From: Legionellaceae bacterium
Lineage (GTDB): Bacteria; Pseudomonadota; Gammaproteobacteria; Legionellales; Legionellaceae
Length of the DNA: 64,000 nt
NCBI GenBank assembly: GCA_018061965.1
Contig: JAGOTG010000003.1
Location: 1 to 64,000, forward strand
Direction: 5' to 3'
Positions 37,019 to 46,180 of the stretch are shown here, in pieces (position 1 is the first letter of the stretch; every line of letters begins with the position of its first letter). A model generated the notes under the pieces. The model had not been told where the DNA came from. It saw only the letters and a list, made by a program, of their open reading frames with translations, and did not search any database. A program made the translations under genes and the position numbers.

Positions 37019-37330
37019 ATGCGTAGCGTGTTAATTTGTATCGTGCTGAGTTTGCTGGTAGCGTGTACCACTAAAGTAAATTTAGAGGAAGGCATTAAAA
37101 GTTTCCAAATTCAAGACTACAGGCAAGCGTTTATTCGCTTAAGGCCTGCAGCGGAAAATGGGGCTCCAGAAGCGCAATACGCGGTTGGCTATATGTATTA
37201 TTATGGACAAGGCGTGATCGAAAATCGGCAAAAAGCATGGTATTGGATCACGGCTGCGGCAAGAAATGGAAATGTAGATGCCCAAAATGCGATGAAGATT
37301 CTTGGGAAAAATCATGGCGTGTTGGAGTAG
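37019..37330 (+). CDS. Sel1-repeat lipoprotein
   Basis: The 103-residue protein starts with a lipoprotein signal, MRSVLICIVLSLLVAC, with the lipid-modified Cys at 16. The mature part contains one and a half Sel1-like repeats: GAPEAQYAVGYMYYYGQGV and KAWYWITAAARNGNVDAQNA. Sel1 repeats bind proteins; related proteins in Legionella act at the host interface, but here only the fold and lipid anchor are supported. Its 3' end overlaps mutY by 19 bp, convergent. Confidence 0.85.
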   Translation: MRSVLICIVLSLLVACTTKVNLEEGIKSFQIQDYRQAFIRLRPAAENGAPEAQYAVGYMYYYGQGVIENRQKAWYWITAAARNGNVDAQNAMKILGKNHGVLE

Positions 37331-38364
37331 AGTGAAATAAATCTATGGATGATATCTTTCACTGGTTTTGCTAGTCCCAATTGATCTATTGAGGAGGGGG
37401 TATACCAAGATCCTGGAAGGGTTGAATTCGGACTTATTTGAATAGAATACGCTTTGATGTGTAAATGAAAATGAGTGAATGAATGCTTGTAGGTCATGAA
37501 TGGTGCTGTACAATCAGTTGTCAACCCGTAAGTGGTATTCAGATGTGTATTGATATCAATGTCTTGACTGATGCTAGGTAGACACCAGAGTCCGCCCCAA
37601 ATGCCCGATAACGGCCGTTGTTCTAAATAAATCTGATGGTCTGTGCTGCACAAGACTATAAACTGTTCATTACGAGTCGGCCGAGTTTTTTTAGGTTTTT
37701 TTTCTGGGTAGTCCTGTACTACATTGGCATGCAATGCTTGGCAATGTGCTCGCAGTGGGCAGAGACTGCAATTGGGCCGATGAGTGGTGCAGCACAAAGC
37801 CCCTAGATCCATAATTGCTTGTGTGTAGGCGCGACATTCCTTTTGTGGCATACAAGCTTGCGCTAACTCCCACAATTGAGTTTCAAACGCTCTGTCGGTG
37901 CCTGCTATCTTAAAATAGCGGCTTAATACGCGCTTTACATTACCATCCAAAATAGCCGTCGGATGTTCGAATGCCAGAGATGCAATGGCGGCTGCTGTGG
38001 AGCGACCAATCCCAGGTAAATCTTGTAAATTTAGGATCTCCTCAGGAAATAGCCCTTGATATTGATTGACCACTTCTTGTGCCGTTCGGTGTAAATTCCG
38101 CGCACGTGAATAATAGCCTAATCCAGACCATGCAGCCAAAACGTCATCCAAAGGCGCTTGTGCCAGAATATGAATATCCGGAAATCGTATCATAAAATTC
38201 AAAAAATAGGGGATGACCGTTTTGACTTGAGTCTGTTGCAGCATAATTTCTGAAACCCAAACCCGATAGGCATCATACGGATTTTGCCAGGGTAAATTTT
38301 GTCGTCCGTGCTCCCAATACCAATTTAATAGCGAGTCGGTAAATATTTTTATGATTCGTTGCAT
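37312..38364 (-). CDS. mutY: A/G-specific adenine DNA glycosylase
   Basis: MutY removes adenine mispaired with 8-oxoguanine. The 350-residue protein starts at ATG 38364; TTG at 38373 is possible. Catalytic Glu is in VSEIMLQQTQVKTV, the helix-hairpin-helix is LQDLPGIGRSTAAAIASLAF, and the catalytic Asp is in AILDGNVKRVL. The 4Fe-4S cluster Cys are C...CSLCPLRAHC at the end of the glycosylase domain. A NUDIX-like 8-oxoG recognition domain follows. The start codon sits at the edge of a 40-bp tandem repeat array, a setting that may affect its expression. Confidence 0.95.
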   Translation of the reverse strand: MQRIIKIFTDSLLNWYWEHGRQNLPWQNPYDAYRVWVSEIMLQQTQVKTVIPYFLNFMIRFPDIHILAQAPLDDVLAAWSGLGYYSRARNLHRTAQEVVNQYQGLFPEEILNLQDLPGIGRSTAAAIASLAFEHPTAILDGNVKRVLSRYFKIAGTDRAFETQLWELAQACMPQKECRAYTQAIMDLGALCCTTHRPNCSLCPLRAHCQALHANVVQDYPEKKPKKTRPTRNEQFIVLCSTDHQIYLEQRPLSGIWGGLWCLPSISQDIDINTHLNTTYGLTTDCTAPFMTYKHSFTHFHLHIKAYSIQISPNSTLPGSWYTPSSIDQLGLAKPVKDIIHRFISLYSNTP

Positions 38365-38740
38365 TCTTGGCAATCCAGGTTGATTATTATCGATCTAGTT
38401 TCATTCTTGTTGATCCAGGCTTATTATTATCGATCTAGTTTCATTCTTGTTGATCCAGGCTTATTATTATCGATCTAGTTTCATTCTTGTTGATCCAGGC
38501 TTATTATTATCGATCTAGTTTCATTCTTGTTGATCCAGGCTTAATATTATCGATCCAGTTTCATTCTTGCTGATCCAGGCTTATTATTATCGATCCAGTT
38601 TCATTCTTGTTGATCCAGGTTGATTATTATCGATCTAGTTTCATTCTTGTTGATCCAGGCTTATTATTATCGATCCAGTTTCATTCTTGTTGATCCAGGT
38701 TCAATATTATCGATCTAGTTTTATTCTTGTTGATCCAGTT
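38361..38740. repeat. 9.5 tandem copies of a 40-bp unit in front of mutY
   Basis: The unit is TCATTCTTGTTGATCCAGGC followed by TTATTATTATCGATCTAGTT. It repeats head to tail with few mismatches in every copy and no spacer. The first copy (38361-38400) contains the mutY start codon. Read in the mutY direction each complete unit contains ATGAAACTAGATCGATAA, a five-codon open frame (MKLDR). The copies resemble one another so closely that recent expansion or unequal recombination is likely. Confidence 0.95.
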
Positions 38741-38920
38741 CAAAATTATTTTCACCAGATGTATTGCAATTCATATTGGACAAGTGATAACCTAAATGTA
38801 TTCCAGTCATGTGGATGAGAATAATATTTAGCAGTAAGCCGCTTGCACAAGCATTTTTATTTTGATTTTGATTTAGGCTTTTCATCTGTACTCACAACCG
38901 AGTTTGCTAAGGAGAGCATT

Positions 38921-39574
38921 ATGTCACGATTTAAGTCTTGTATTATCATTTTGAAGCCTACTTCTTTTTTCACCTCTTTTGTTTCGGACCAATTACCTGA
39001 TTTTGATTGTCCTCATGAGGCAGATTTAGAATCTGATTATACCGCTTATACGATACCAGCCTGTGATGATGATGAGGTTTTGTTAGAACATTTGGAGCGT
39101 TTATCTCCATTTATGTTTCGACACGAAACTGAACGGTTAATAGGGAAGAATTTAGCCGCTAAAATCACAGCTGATTTTTTAGATTTTTTATGTTGTTTTA
39201 AATTTGAAGTCCATGCGCATTCCGTGTTGATGGAATCGTCCATCGATGATTGTCATCAGTTGGTTTGTGTTAAGCCACGTGTCGTTGATTTAGAGTGGTT
39301 GCCGCCGACTAATGACGAGCAGATTGAAGTGAGAGACATTCTACAAACATTGAATTCGTCACAAACTTCACAAACCGCGTCTGTTTTGGTAAAAAAATTC
39401 GATAGATTAGCGGATCTGAAGCCATTGGTGCAGCGTTATTGCCGGCCGCTTTTGAGACAAGATTTAATCAAAAAAGCAGCGCAATTGATTCAATGGCCCA
39501 GTGGATCATCCATGCAAATGTTTAATCGATATTTTGCGATAGAAGTTCATACGCAATTGGTTCATTTGCACTGA
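38921..39574 (+). CDS. protein of unknown function
   Basis: Start ATG 38921 follows AAGGAG at good spacing, giving 217 residues; the upstream part of the frame from 38843 is not needed. It is acidic near residues 25-60 (LPDFDCPHEADLESDYTAY) and has a His/Cys-containing middle (FLDFLCCFKFEVHAHS). No signal peptide, membrane helix or known motif is seen. It follows the repeat array and is followed by a MITE-like element. I cannot name a family. Confidence 0.5.
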   Translation: MSRFKSCIIILKPTSFFTSFVSDQLPDFDCPHEADLESDYTAYTIPACDDDEVLLEHLERLSPFMFRHETERLIGKNLAAKITADFLDFLCCFKFEVHAHSVLMESSIDDCHQLVCVKPRVVDLEWLPPTNDEQIEVRDILQTLNSSQTSQTASVLVKKFDRLADLKPLVQRYCRPLLRQDLIKKAAQLIQWPSGSSMQMFNRYFAIEVHTQLVHLH

Positions 39575-39617
39575 GGCCCAGGTGAGAACTGTCATTAAGT
39601 TAGGAACGGACCAGGAA

Positions 39618-39781
39618 TATACCTTTCACAGATGATTTTTAGGATTTTAGGCGACTTGATTTTTTTCTTTAGGCTACGTTTAAAAGCGAGTAATAGTCTA
39701 CTCTATTGCAAGTTTTTAAACGTAGCCTAAACGGAAAAAGCAATAGCATTAAATCCTAAAACCTATCCGTGAAAGTCATAT
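39618..39781. mobile_element. MITE-like palindromic element, copy 1
   Basis: The 164-bp sequence matches 58676-58838. Its ends (TATACCTTTCAC / GTGAAAG..ATA) are inverted. An inner inverted repeat TTTAGGCTACGTTTA / TAAACGTAGCCTAAA makes the element able to fold into a long hairpin. It has no coding capacity. It lies directly after the unknown gene and before the 3' end of panC. Confidence 0.8.
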
Positions 39782-39783
39782 CT

Positions 39784-40563
39784 TTAACTTAATGGCAGTG
39801 AGTCTAGGTGAGCATAGTTGTCGATTAATCGGATATCACCAATATAAACCGCGGCAAAGCGTCGTTGTTCATTGTCTTCAATATAATCAACTTTGATGCC
39901 TAAATCTGTCAGTTCGCTTGTAATTTCAGCACAAGATTTATTTTGGTGAAATATTTTGGCAAATTGTTCTGCTAGAACCCGTTCGGATGAGGAGAGTCGA
40001 TTATTTCGCGAACTAAAAGCCAAGCCACTGGCTTCGCGAATAGTAGGACAAGCTATGATGTCAACATCCAAAAAGAATGATTTGGCCATATCTCGCACTA
40101 ATTGATATTGCTGATAATCTTTCTCACCAAAATAGCTCCGATGGGGCTTTACGAGTTGAAATAACATCATAACCACTGTTAAAACACCGCTAAAATGACC
40201 CGGTCTTTTTGCGCCTTCTAAATGCAAACTTTTAGCATGTTCTTCGATTCGATAACGGAATCCTTCAGGATACAGTGATTGGGTGTCGGGTATAATGCAA
40301 TAATTGACTCCGACATCTTGTAATAAGGCCAAATCCGCCTCCAATGTTTTGGGGTAATGCTCAAAGTCGTCACTGCGATGGAATTGAGTTGGATTGACAA
40401 AAATACTGACAACAGTGAGATCATTCTCATCACGACAGATTTGCATCAAAGATTGGTGTCCTAAATGGAGATTCCCCATCGTTGGGACAAATCCTAATGA
40501 TAAAGTGGGCGCTAATTGCCGTCTCAAAACTTGCCAATCGGATAGGGTCTTAATAATTTGCAT
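39784..40563 (-). CDS. panC: pantothenate synthetase
   Basis: PanC ligates pantoate and beta-alanine using ATP. ATG 40563 follows AAAGGAG by seven bases, giving 259 residues. Motifs are FVPTMGNLHLGHQSL with the HxGH nucleotide-binding signature, VSIFVNPTQF, FGEKDYQQ and GLAFSSRNN. It is 17 bp after panB in the same direction, making a panB-panC unit; panD is not in this window. Confidence 0.95.
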   Translation of the reverse strand: MQIIKTLSDWQVLRRQLAPTLSLGFVPTMGNLHLGHQSLMQICRDENDLTVVSIFVNPTQFHRSDDFEHYPKTLEADLALLQDVGVNYCIIPDTQSLYPEGFRYRIEEHAKSLHLEGAKRPGHFSGVLTVVMMLFQLVKPHRSYFGEKDYQQYQLVRDMAKSFFLDVDIIACPTIREASGLAFSSRNNRLSSSERVLAEQFAKIFHQNKSCAEITSELTDLGIKVDYIEDNEQRRFAAVYIGDIRLIDNYAHLDSLPLS

Positions 40564-40580
40564 GCTGCCGCTCCTTTCTC

Positions 40581-41366
40581 TCAAAAAGAATGTTCTAAAG
40601 TGGGAAACTGTCCCTGTTGAACCTCTGTGATGTAGTGCTGGATGGCCGTATCAAATAACGAACTTCCTTGAGCAAATTGTTTTACAAAGCTACAATTTAT
40701 ATCACTATACAGACCTAAAAAATCATGCCAAACCAATACCTGCCCATCTGTGTCTGGTCCTGCTCCAATACCAATCGTTGGAATCGTGAGGGCTTGTGTG
40801 ATGCGTTTGGCCAATTCTTTGGGAATACACTCTAATACCAATGCAATGCATCCCGCTGCTTCTAAGCGTTGTGCTTGTGCAATGAGCTGATCCGCTTGGA
40901 CTTGCGAACGTCCTTGGATTTTATAGCCACCCAGCTGTAGAACGGATTGGGGAGTGAGGCCAATGTGACCAACGATGGGGACACCTGCGGTGACAATATA
41001 TTCGATGGTTTTACAAGTATCTAGATCGCCGCCTTCAATTTTAATGGCGTGCGCACCTGCTTGCGTCAAACGTTTGACGTTGCTTATGGTGTCTTGGAGC
41101 CCGCTACGGTGACATAGAAAGGGGAGGTCTGCGACCAGAAATTGAGGTCCGATACCTCGTGCTACAGCAGCAGTGTGCATTTCCAACATCTGGATGTCGG
41201 CCATGATGGTACTACTGTGTCCATGGACAGCCATGGCAACTGAATCACCCACTAACACACAATCTAAATTACTACTCGCGATTAATTTTGCAGAAGGGTA
41301 GTCATAGCAGGTTAATACAGTGATTTTAGAAGTGTTTTTTTTACGAGCAAAATCTTGAAGCTTCAT
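40581..41366 (-). CDS. panB: 3-methyl-2-oxobutanoate hydroxymethyltransferase
   Basis: PanB makes ketopantoate from 2-oxoisovalerate and methylenetetrahydrofolate. The 261-residue protein starts after GAGGAG. Motifs are LTCYDYPSAKLI, VLVGDSVAMAVHGH (Mg2+ Asp), IKIEGG, VPIVGHIGLTPQS and TIGIGAGPDTDGQVLVWHD, covering the whole TIM barrel. It heads the panB-panC operon. Confidence 0.95.
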   Translation of the reverse strand: MKLQDFARKKNTSKITVLTCYDYPSAKLIASSNLDCVLVGDSVAMAVHGHSSTIMADIQMLEMHTAAVARGIGPQFLVADLPFLCHRSGLQDTISNVKRLTQAGAHAIKIEGGDLDTCKTIEYIVTAGVPIVGHIGLTPQSVLQLGGYKIQGRSQVQADQLIAQAQRLEAAGCIALVLECIPKELAKRITQALTIPTIGIGAGPDTDGQVLVWHDFLGLYSDINCSFVKQFAQGSSLFDTAIQHYITEVQQGQFPTLEHSF

Positions 41367-41622
41367 TGGGATCTCCTCAATTGCGCAAGAGGTAGATCAT
41401 TGGCGTGTTTAAAAATGTTCTTAGGTACCTGTCGCATGGATCAAGTCCTCCTAGCAAAGAATGTGAATGTATTATTTTTGTAACGGTCATCGCGCATTGC
41501 TGCGTCGATGCTGCTAGGATCATAATCGATGTGTAGTCTTGAGACAATTCTTTGGCTTAAATTTATCTCTGAAGAGGCGTATACTTGGGAAATTGCAAAA
41601 ATTTTTAACCGATGTGAGTGAC

Positions 41623-42288
41623 ATGCTAAGCGATAAACTCAGTATTCCTGGCGTACATAGTGAAATTATTCCTGGTCTTATGGGAGATTTGGAAGTAATC
41701 ATGGAAGTGCCCACCAATGTGGATCACCGCTATCTAGCGATGTTAGGGCATCCTCATTCTTTGCAGGGCGGCACGATGCAGAATAAGGTGGTGACCACCA
41801 TGGCTAGGTCTTTTCGCGAATTAGGGATTGCCTCCATCCGGTTTAATTTTAGAGGTGTGGGGCGCTCGGCAGGGGAGTATGCTGCGGGGCTCGGAGAAAG
41901 TGAAGATATGCTGCATCTTTTAAGCTTATGTCATGTTCCGGGTGTCACTGTTTTTTTTGCTGGATTTTCATTTGGATCCTACGTAGCTTTTAAAGCGTTG
42001 ACGCAATACCAAGCGGTGTATTCAGAATTCACTGCATTGATTACGATTGCACCTTCTGTGCATAATTATGACTATTCTCTGCCATTACAGCCTAAAACCC
42101 CCTGGCTGATTGTGATCGGCGAAGAAGATGAGCTTGTACCGCTGAATTTGGTTACTGACTTTGCCCAAATCAATGAGCAGAAGCCTGTACTTGAATACTT
42201 CCCCAATACAGGCCATTTTTTCCATGGGAAATTGTTGGATTTAAAAGCAGTACTGCAAAGATATATTCGAGAATGGTCTGGTTTATGA
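41623..42288 (+). CDS. alpha/beta hydrolase
   Basis: ATG 41623 is taken as start (221 residues) as the family homology begins near SIPGVHSEIIPG; an upstream ATG at 41539 would add 28 residues. The fold motifs are LAMLGHPHSLQGGTMQNKVV, IRFNFRGVGRSAG (oxyanion region), FAGFSFGSYVA with the nucleophile Ser, an acid in GEEDELVP and a His in NTGHFFHG. It resembles the COG2945 group of small hydrolases; the substrate is unknown. Its stop overlaps the start of zapE (ATGA). Confidence 0.8.
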   Translation: MLSDKLSIPGVHSEIIPGLMGDLEVIMEVPTNVDHRYLAMLGHPHSLQGGTMQNKVVTTMARSFRELGIASIRFNFRGVGRSAGEYAAGLGESEDMLHLLSLCHVPGVTVFFAGFSFGSYVAFKALTQYQAVYSEFTALITIAPSVHNYDYSLPLQPKTPWLIVIGEEDELVPLNLVTDFAQINEQKPVLEYFPNTGHFFHGKLLDLKAVLQRYIREWSGL

Positions 42289-43358
42289 TGTCTCTGACAG
42301 ATGCTTATGTCGCTGCCTTACACAGGGGAGACATTCAAGAGGACAACGAGCAGCGGCGGTTGTTGAGTCCTTTGCAACAAGTGGCCAATGCATTGCAATC
42401 TCAGCAAGCTTGGTATCGCGTACTATTTCCGAAACAATCCATCCAAGGTTTATACATCACAGGTCCGGTCGGGGTGGGTAAAACATATATGATGGATTTG
42501 TTTTATCAATATTTACCGAATAAACATAAACTACGTGCGCATTTTTTGCATTTTATGCAACAAATTGATCAACAACTAAGGTTTTTACAGGGCCAAAGCA
42601 ATCCGATACGAGAGATAGCTAAGGAGCTTGCCAAACAATACCAAATTATCTGTATTGATGAATTTATGGTCCAGGATATGGCACATGCGATGATTTTGGG
42701 CGAATTGTTGCAAGCCTTATTCGCTTTGCGCGTAGTGTTGATTGCGACTTCGAATACCAAAATAGATGATTTGTACCAGAATGGTATGAATCGAGAGCGG
42801 TTTTTACCGGCGATTGGTTTGCTTCATCAGTATTGTGACGAAATTAATTTACAGTCTTCAATCGATTATCGTTTGGGAAAGCCAGTGCATTTGAACGCGT
42901 ATGTTTATCCTTTAGATCTGCAAAATCAGCAGCTTTTAGCCCAGCAATTCGAGACTTTGGCGGTGGTTGTCAGTTCGGACAGGTCTATCTCGGTGCAGTC
43001 ACGACTCATTACGGTGATAAAACGGAGTCAAACCGTCGTTTGGTTCGATTTTGCAACGATTTGTGGCATGCCACGCTGCCAATTAGATTATATAGAGCTA
43101 GCGGAACGCTATCACACCATTTTTGTGTCAAATATCCCGAAATTAAGTGACTCTGAGGCCACTACGGGTGTGGTTTTATTGATGCAGCTAGTGGACGTCT
43201 TATATGACCGAGGTATACGTCTGATTATTTCTGCTGCTGTATCTGTGCAGGAATTGTATCAATTCGGACCTTTTTTAACTGCGTTTTCACGCACTGTAAG
43301 TCGTTTAGAGGAAATGCAATCAGAAGAGTATCTGGCTAGACATTGTACGATAACATAA
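42285..43358 (+). CDS. zapE: AFG1-like ATPase, ZapE cell-division protein
   Basis: ZapE is a P-loop ATPase that binds FtsZ and affects Z-ring stability in E. coli. The 357-residue protein has Walker A ITGPVGVGKTYMMDLF, Walker B IICIDEFMVQDM and VLIATSNTKIDDLYQNGMNRERFLP, the family signature. The start at ATG 42285 overlaps the stop of the hydrolase gene. Length is in the AFG1/ZapE range. Confidence 0.92.
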   Translation: MMSLTDAYVAALHRGDIQEDNEQRRLLSPLQQVANALQSQQAWYRVLFPKQSIQGLYITGPVGVGKTYMMDLFYQYLPNKHKLRAHFLHFMQQIDQQLRFLQGQSNPIREIAKELAKQYQIICIDEFMVQDMAHAMILGELLQALFALRVVLIATSNTKIDDLYQNGMNRERFLPAIGLLHQYCDEINLQSSIDYRLGKPVHLNAYVYPLDLQNQQLLAQQFETLAVVVSSDRSISVQSRLITVIKRSQTVVWFDFATICGMPRCQLDYIELAERYHTIFVSNIPKLSDSEATTGVVLLMQLVDVLYDRGIRLIISAAVSVQELYQFGPFLTAFSRTVSRLEEMQSEEYLARHCTIT

Positions 43359-43396
43359 AAATCTAAAAATTCAGGCTAATCTCCTCATCAAGTGTT

Positions 43397-43420
43397 CACT
43401 CCCTGACGGTTATGGCTCGG
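43397..43420 (+). repeat. short dispersed palindromic repeat, copy 2
   Basis: TCACTCCCTGACGGTTATGG followed by CTCGG is close to the copies at 35026-35049 and at 60247-60275. It lies between zapE and the Fur-type site. Confidence 0.35.
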
Positions 43421-43453
43421 AAATAATTTTAGGAGCATTGTCTAAACTGATGT

Positions 43454-43486
43454 GAGAATGATTCTCGCTTAGATTTGTGGTATAAT
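43454..43486 (+). promoter_or_regulatory. Fur-box-like palindrome and -10 box of feoABC
   Basis: GAGAATGATTCTC (43454-43466) is a perfect 13-bp palindrome of the Fur-box type. TATAAT (43481-43486) lies 15 bp downstream and 26 bp before feoA. The palindrome overlaps the expected -35 region, so repression by iron-loaded Fur is a sensible inference. Confidence 0.7.
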
Positions 43487-43511
43487 ATAGCTTCACAGAG
43501 CTGGGGAATTT

Positions 43512-43742
43512 ATGCGTGATTTGGATGATTGGCGACCAGGTGCTAGTTTTTGCTTATTAGATTACGGTGCCATTGACCAAGCTTTTCGTGGCCGTTTGTT
43601 GGCTATGGGTATGACACTGGGTGTGGTGGTACGTGTCATACGCATTGCGCCATTTGGTAATCCGATCCAAATTGATTTGCGTGGGGTGATGTTGGCGCTG
43701 CGTCGAGAAGATCTGCAAGCTCTCCATTGGAAGAAACTATGA
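43512..43742 (+). CDS. feoA: ferrous iron transport protein FeoA
   Basis: The 76-residue SH3-like protein has the FeoA pattern: AMGMTLGVVVRVIRIAPFGNPIQIDLRG. It helps FeoB-dependent Fe2+ uptake in the cytoplasm. The stop overlaps the feoB start (ATGA). It is the first gene of feoABC behind the Fur-type site. Confidence 0.95.
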   Translation: MRDLDDWRPGASFCLLDYGAIDQAFRGRLLAMGMTLGVVVRVIRIAPFGNPIQIDLRGVMLALRREDLQALHWKKL

Positions 43743-45943
43743 TAAAACGTGTGCTGTTGGTAGGTAATCCCAATTGTGGCAAAACGACACTTTTTAACGC
43801 TTTGACAGCGAGTCGACAGAATGTTGGGAATTGGCCTGGCGTGACGATTGAGAAAAAAGCAGGTTGGTATTCTAGATCTGGAAAAACCATTGAAATAATT
43901 GACTTGCCAGGTGTTTACTCATTAGGATTGCCCGATCAAATCTCTGCGAAAGACGCACAAATTACTGCGCAAATCCTTGCCGGTGATGATATTGATCTGA
44001 TTATTAATTTGGTGGATGCTTGTCATTTGGAGCGCCATTTGTATTTAACGAGCCAATTATTAGAATTGGGGAAACCCGTCGTGGTGGCTTTAAATATGAT
44101 GGATTTGGCTTCACAAGCGGGTGTTCAGATTGATGCGCAAGCCTTATCTCAACAACTAAATTGCCCTGTCGTGACATTGCAAGCCCATCGCCAAATTGGT
44201 TTAGAACATTTAGACCAGCATATTCGTGCGAAACAAGCGGCGCTTCCGACTGTATTGGCTATCAATACTTATTTACCGCGTAAAGTATTGCAGTATTTGC
44301 AGACAGTGCAACACGAGATGTCAAACTATTATCCTGAATGCGGTGCGAATACTCTGTATTATGCGTATCGCTGGATGGAGCAGAGTTCTCCTGATGCCTC
44401 TTTTGCCCCGTCCATCGAAGATTTGGATGTGATTATGGCTGATGCTCGCTATCAAATGGTGCATAGCTGGGTCATGAATGTTCTATCAAAATGCAATGAT
44501 TCCAAGGAGCAGTTTACCGCGAAATTGGATCGCATTCTCTTGCATCGCTATTGGGGATTGCCACTTTTTTTTGCTTTGATGTACGGGGTCTTTTTTTTAG
44601 CGATTGGGGTAGGTGGGGCAGTTCAATCAGGCTTTGATATCATATCTCAAGCTGTATTTATGCAAGCACCTGCATGGATAATGACTCAATGGCACGCTCC
44701 GTCATGGTTGATACAATTAAGTGCTTTTGGCGTGGGACAAGCATGCCATACTCTGGCTACGTTCATTCCTGTATTAGCTACCATGTACTTTTTATTGGCT
44801 TTTTTAGAAGCTTCAGGGTATATGGCGCGGGTGGCCTTTATTATGGACCGGGCTATGCGTAGCTTAGGGCTGCCAGGACAAGCGTTCGTACCCATGATCA
44901 TAGGGTTTGGCTGCAATGTTCCAGCGATTTTAGCGGCGCGGACGCTACAAACAGAACGCGAGCGGTTTTTGACGGTCTTAATGAATCCGTATATGTCTTG
45001 TTCAGCACGTTTGGCTATTTATGCAGTGTTTGTCGCGGCATTTTTTCCACACAAAGGGTATCAAATTATTTTTTCATTGTACTTGCTCGGGATCGGTATG
45101 GCGGTTCTGACGGGCTATTTGGCTCGGCGTACTTTTTTATCAGGGCAAAGCAGTCCGTTGATTTTGGAATTGCCTACTTATCACTGTCCAACTTTGCTCC
45201 GATTGAGTAAAGAGGCTGGGCTGCGGCTGCGTTATTTTTTGGTGCGAGCTGGAAAAGTGATTTTACCCTTATGTTTGGTATTGAGCTTTCTCTCTATCGA
45301 CCTAACGAGTCGATATTCAGCACTGTTTTCTTATATTGGGCAGTGGATCATGCCTATTTTTTCTCCTATGGGGATTCATGCTGATAATTGGCCAGCAGTG
45401 ATTAGCCTTATGACAGGCATGCTAGCCAAAGAAGTAGTCATCGGAACACTCGATAATCTCTATTCGCAGATGGCTAATGTGAGCCATGGATTGCAAGCGG
45501 TTATGCCGATTGATTTTTGGCAAATTTGTCAGCAAGCGGTATTGTCGATTTACGATCATTTACAAACGCTTTTTGGTTGGTCTGCACAACAAACGGACGG
45601 CGCAGCAATAGGTACTTTGCCGGAGCAGTTGCGTCAGCATTTTGGTTCGTCAATGGCTGCTTACGCTTATTTGTTATTTATCTTATTGTATATTCCCTGT
45701 GTCTCGACTATGGCTGCCATCCGTCAAGAAGCAACGCGACGCCTAATGTGGTTTTCGATCGTCTGGTCTATGGGCCTTGCGTATGGTGCTGCGGTGTTTT
45801 TTTATCAAATAGCTACTTGGGTCTCTCCTATGCAGCCTGAAATTATGTATCGTATTGGAGGATGCTTGGTGTTGGCTCTAGTTTTATGGACGGGTATACA
45901 CTTACTAAAACAGGGAGGACAACGTGCTCTTGGCAATTCGTAA
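43739..45943 (+). CDS. feoB: ferrous iron transporter FeoB
   Basis: FeoB is the Fe2+ permease with a GTPase domain. ATG 43739 follows GGAAG and gives 734 residues. The N-terminal G-domain has G1 GNPNCGKTT, G2 region NWPGVT, G3 DLPGVYSL and G4 NMMD. The membrane part has about eight helices and two Gate segments (FLAFLEASGYMARVAF, MIIGFGCNVPAILAARTLQT). It overlaps feoA at the start and feoC at the end. Confidence 0.96.
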   Translation: MIKRVLLVGNPNCGKTTLFNALTASRQNVGNWPGVTIEKKAGWYSRSGKTIEIIDLPGVYSLGLPDQISAKDAQITAQILAGDDIDLIINLVDACHLERHLYLTSQLLELGKPVVVALNMMDLASQAGVQIDAQALSQQLNCPVVTLQAHRQIGLEHLDQHIRAKQAALPTVLAINTYLPRKVLQYLQTVQHEMSNYYPECGANTLYYAYRWMEQSSPDASFAPSIEDLDVIMADARYQMVHSWVMNVLSKCNDSKEQFTAKLDRILLHRYWGLPLFFALMYGVFFLAIGVGGAVQSGFDIISQAVFMQAPAWIMTQWHAPSWLIQLSAFGVGQACHTLATFIPVLATMYFLLAFLEASGYMARVAFIMDRAMRSLGLPGQAFVPMIIGFGCNVPAILAARTLQTERERFLTVLMNPYMSCSARLAIYAVFVAAFFPHKGYQIIFSLYLLGIGMAVLTGYLARRTFLSGQSSPLILELPTYHCPTLLRLSKEAGLRLRYFLVRAGKVILPLCLVLSFLSIDLTSRYSALFSYIGQWIMPIFSPMGIHADNWPAVISLMTGMLAKEVVIGTLDNLYSQMANVSHGLQAVMPIDFWQICQQAVLSIYDHLQTLFGWSAQQTDGAAIGTLPEQLRQHFGSSMAAYAYLLFILLYIPCVSTMAAIRQEATRRLMWFSIVWSMGLAYGAAVFFYQIATWVSPMQPEIMYRIGGCLVLALVLWTGIHLLKQGGQRALGNS

Positions 45944-46148
45944 TTTTATTCAGGCTCACCGAGTAGTGAGCTCTGAACAATTAAGTAGAGAGTTTCGTGT
46001 TGCAGAAGACGCGTTGAGTCCTATGTTAGAGATATGGATCAATAAAGGCGAGGTGCGCAAAGCTAATTCGAAAAGTTGCGGAAGCAGCTGCCAGTCTTGT
46101 CATGCTAAGCAGATCAACTATTACGAATGGATAAGCAGACCGCATTAA
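45924..46148 (+). CDS. feoC: FeoC-like winged-helix protein
   Basis: GTG 45924 follows AGGGAGG and overlaps the end of feoB by 20 bp. The 74-residue protein has a winged-helix N-terminus (FIQAHRVVSSEQLSREFRVA, LSPMLEIWINKGEVRK) and a Cys cluster CGSSCQSC, as in FeoC proteins that may bind an iron-sulphur cluster and tune FeoB. Confidence 0.9.
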   Translation: MLLAIRNFIQAHRVVSSEQLSREFRVAEDALSPMLEIWINKGEVRKANSKSCGSSCQSCHAKQINYYEWISRPH

Positions 46149-46180
46149 ATCCCTATCATTTTCTTTATTTCATCTGCAAT

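Noticed and set aside
38361..38740. Regular 40-bp repeats considered as a CRISPR array
   Set aside because: The units are directly joined, with no variable spacers and no cas genes; it is a tandem repeat.
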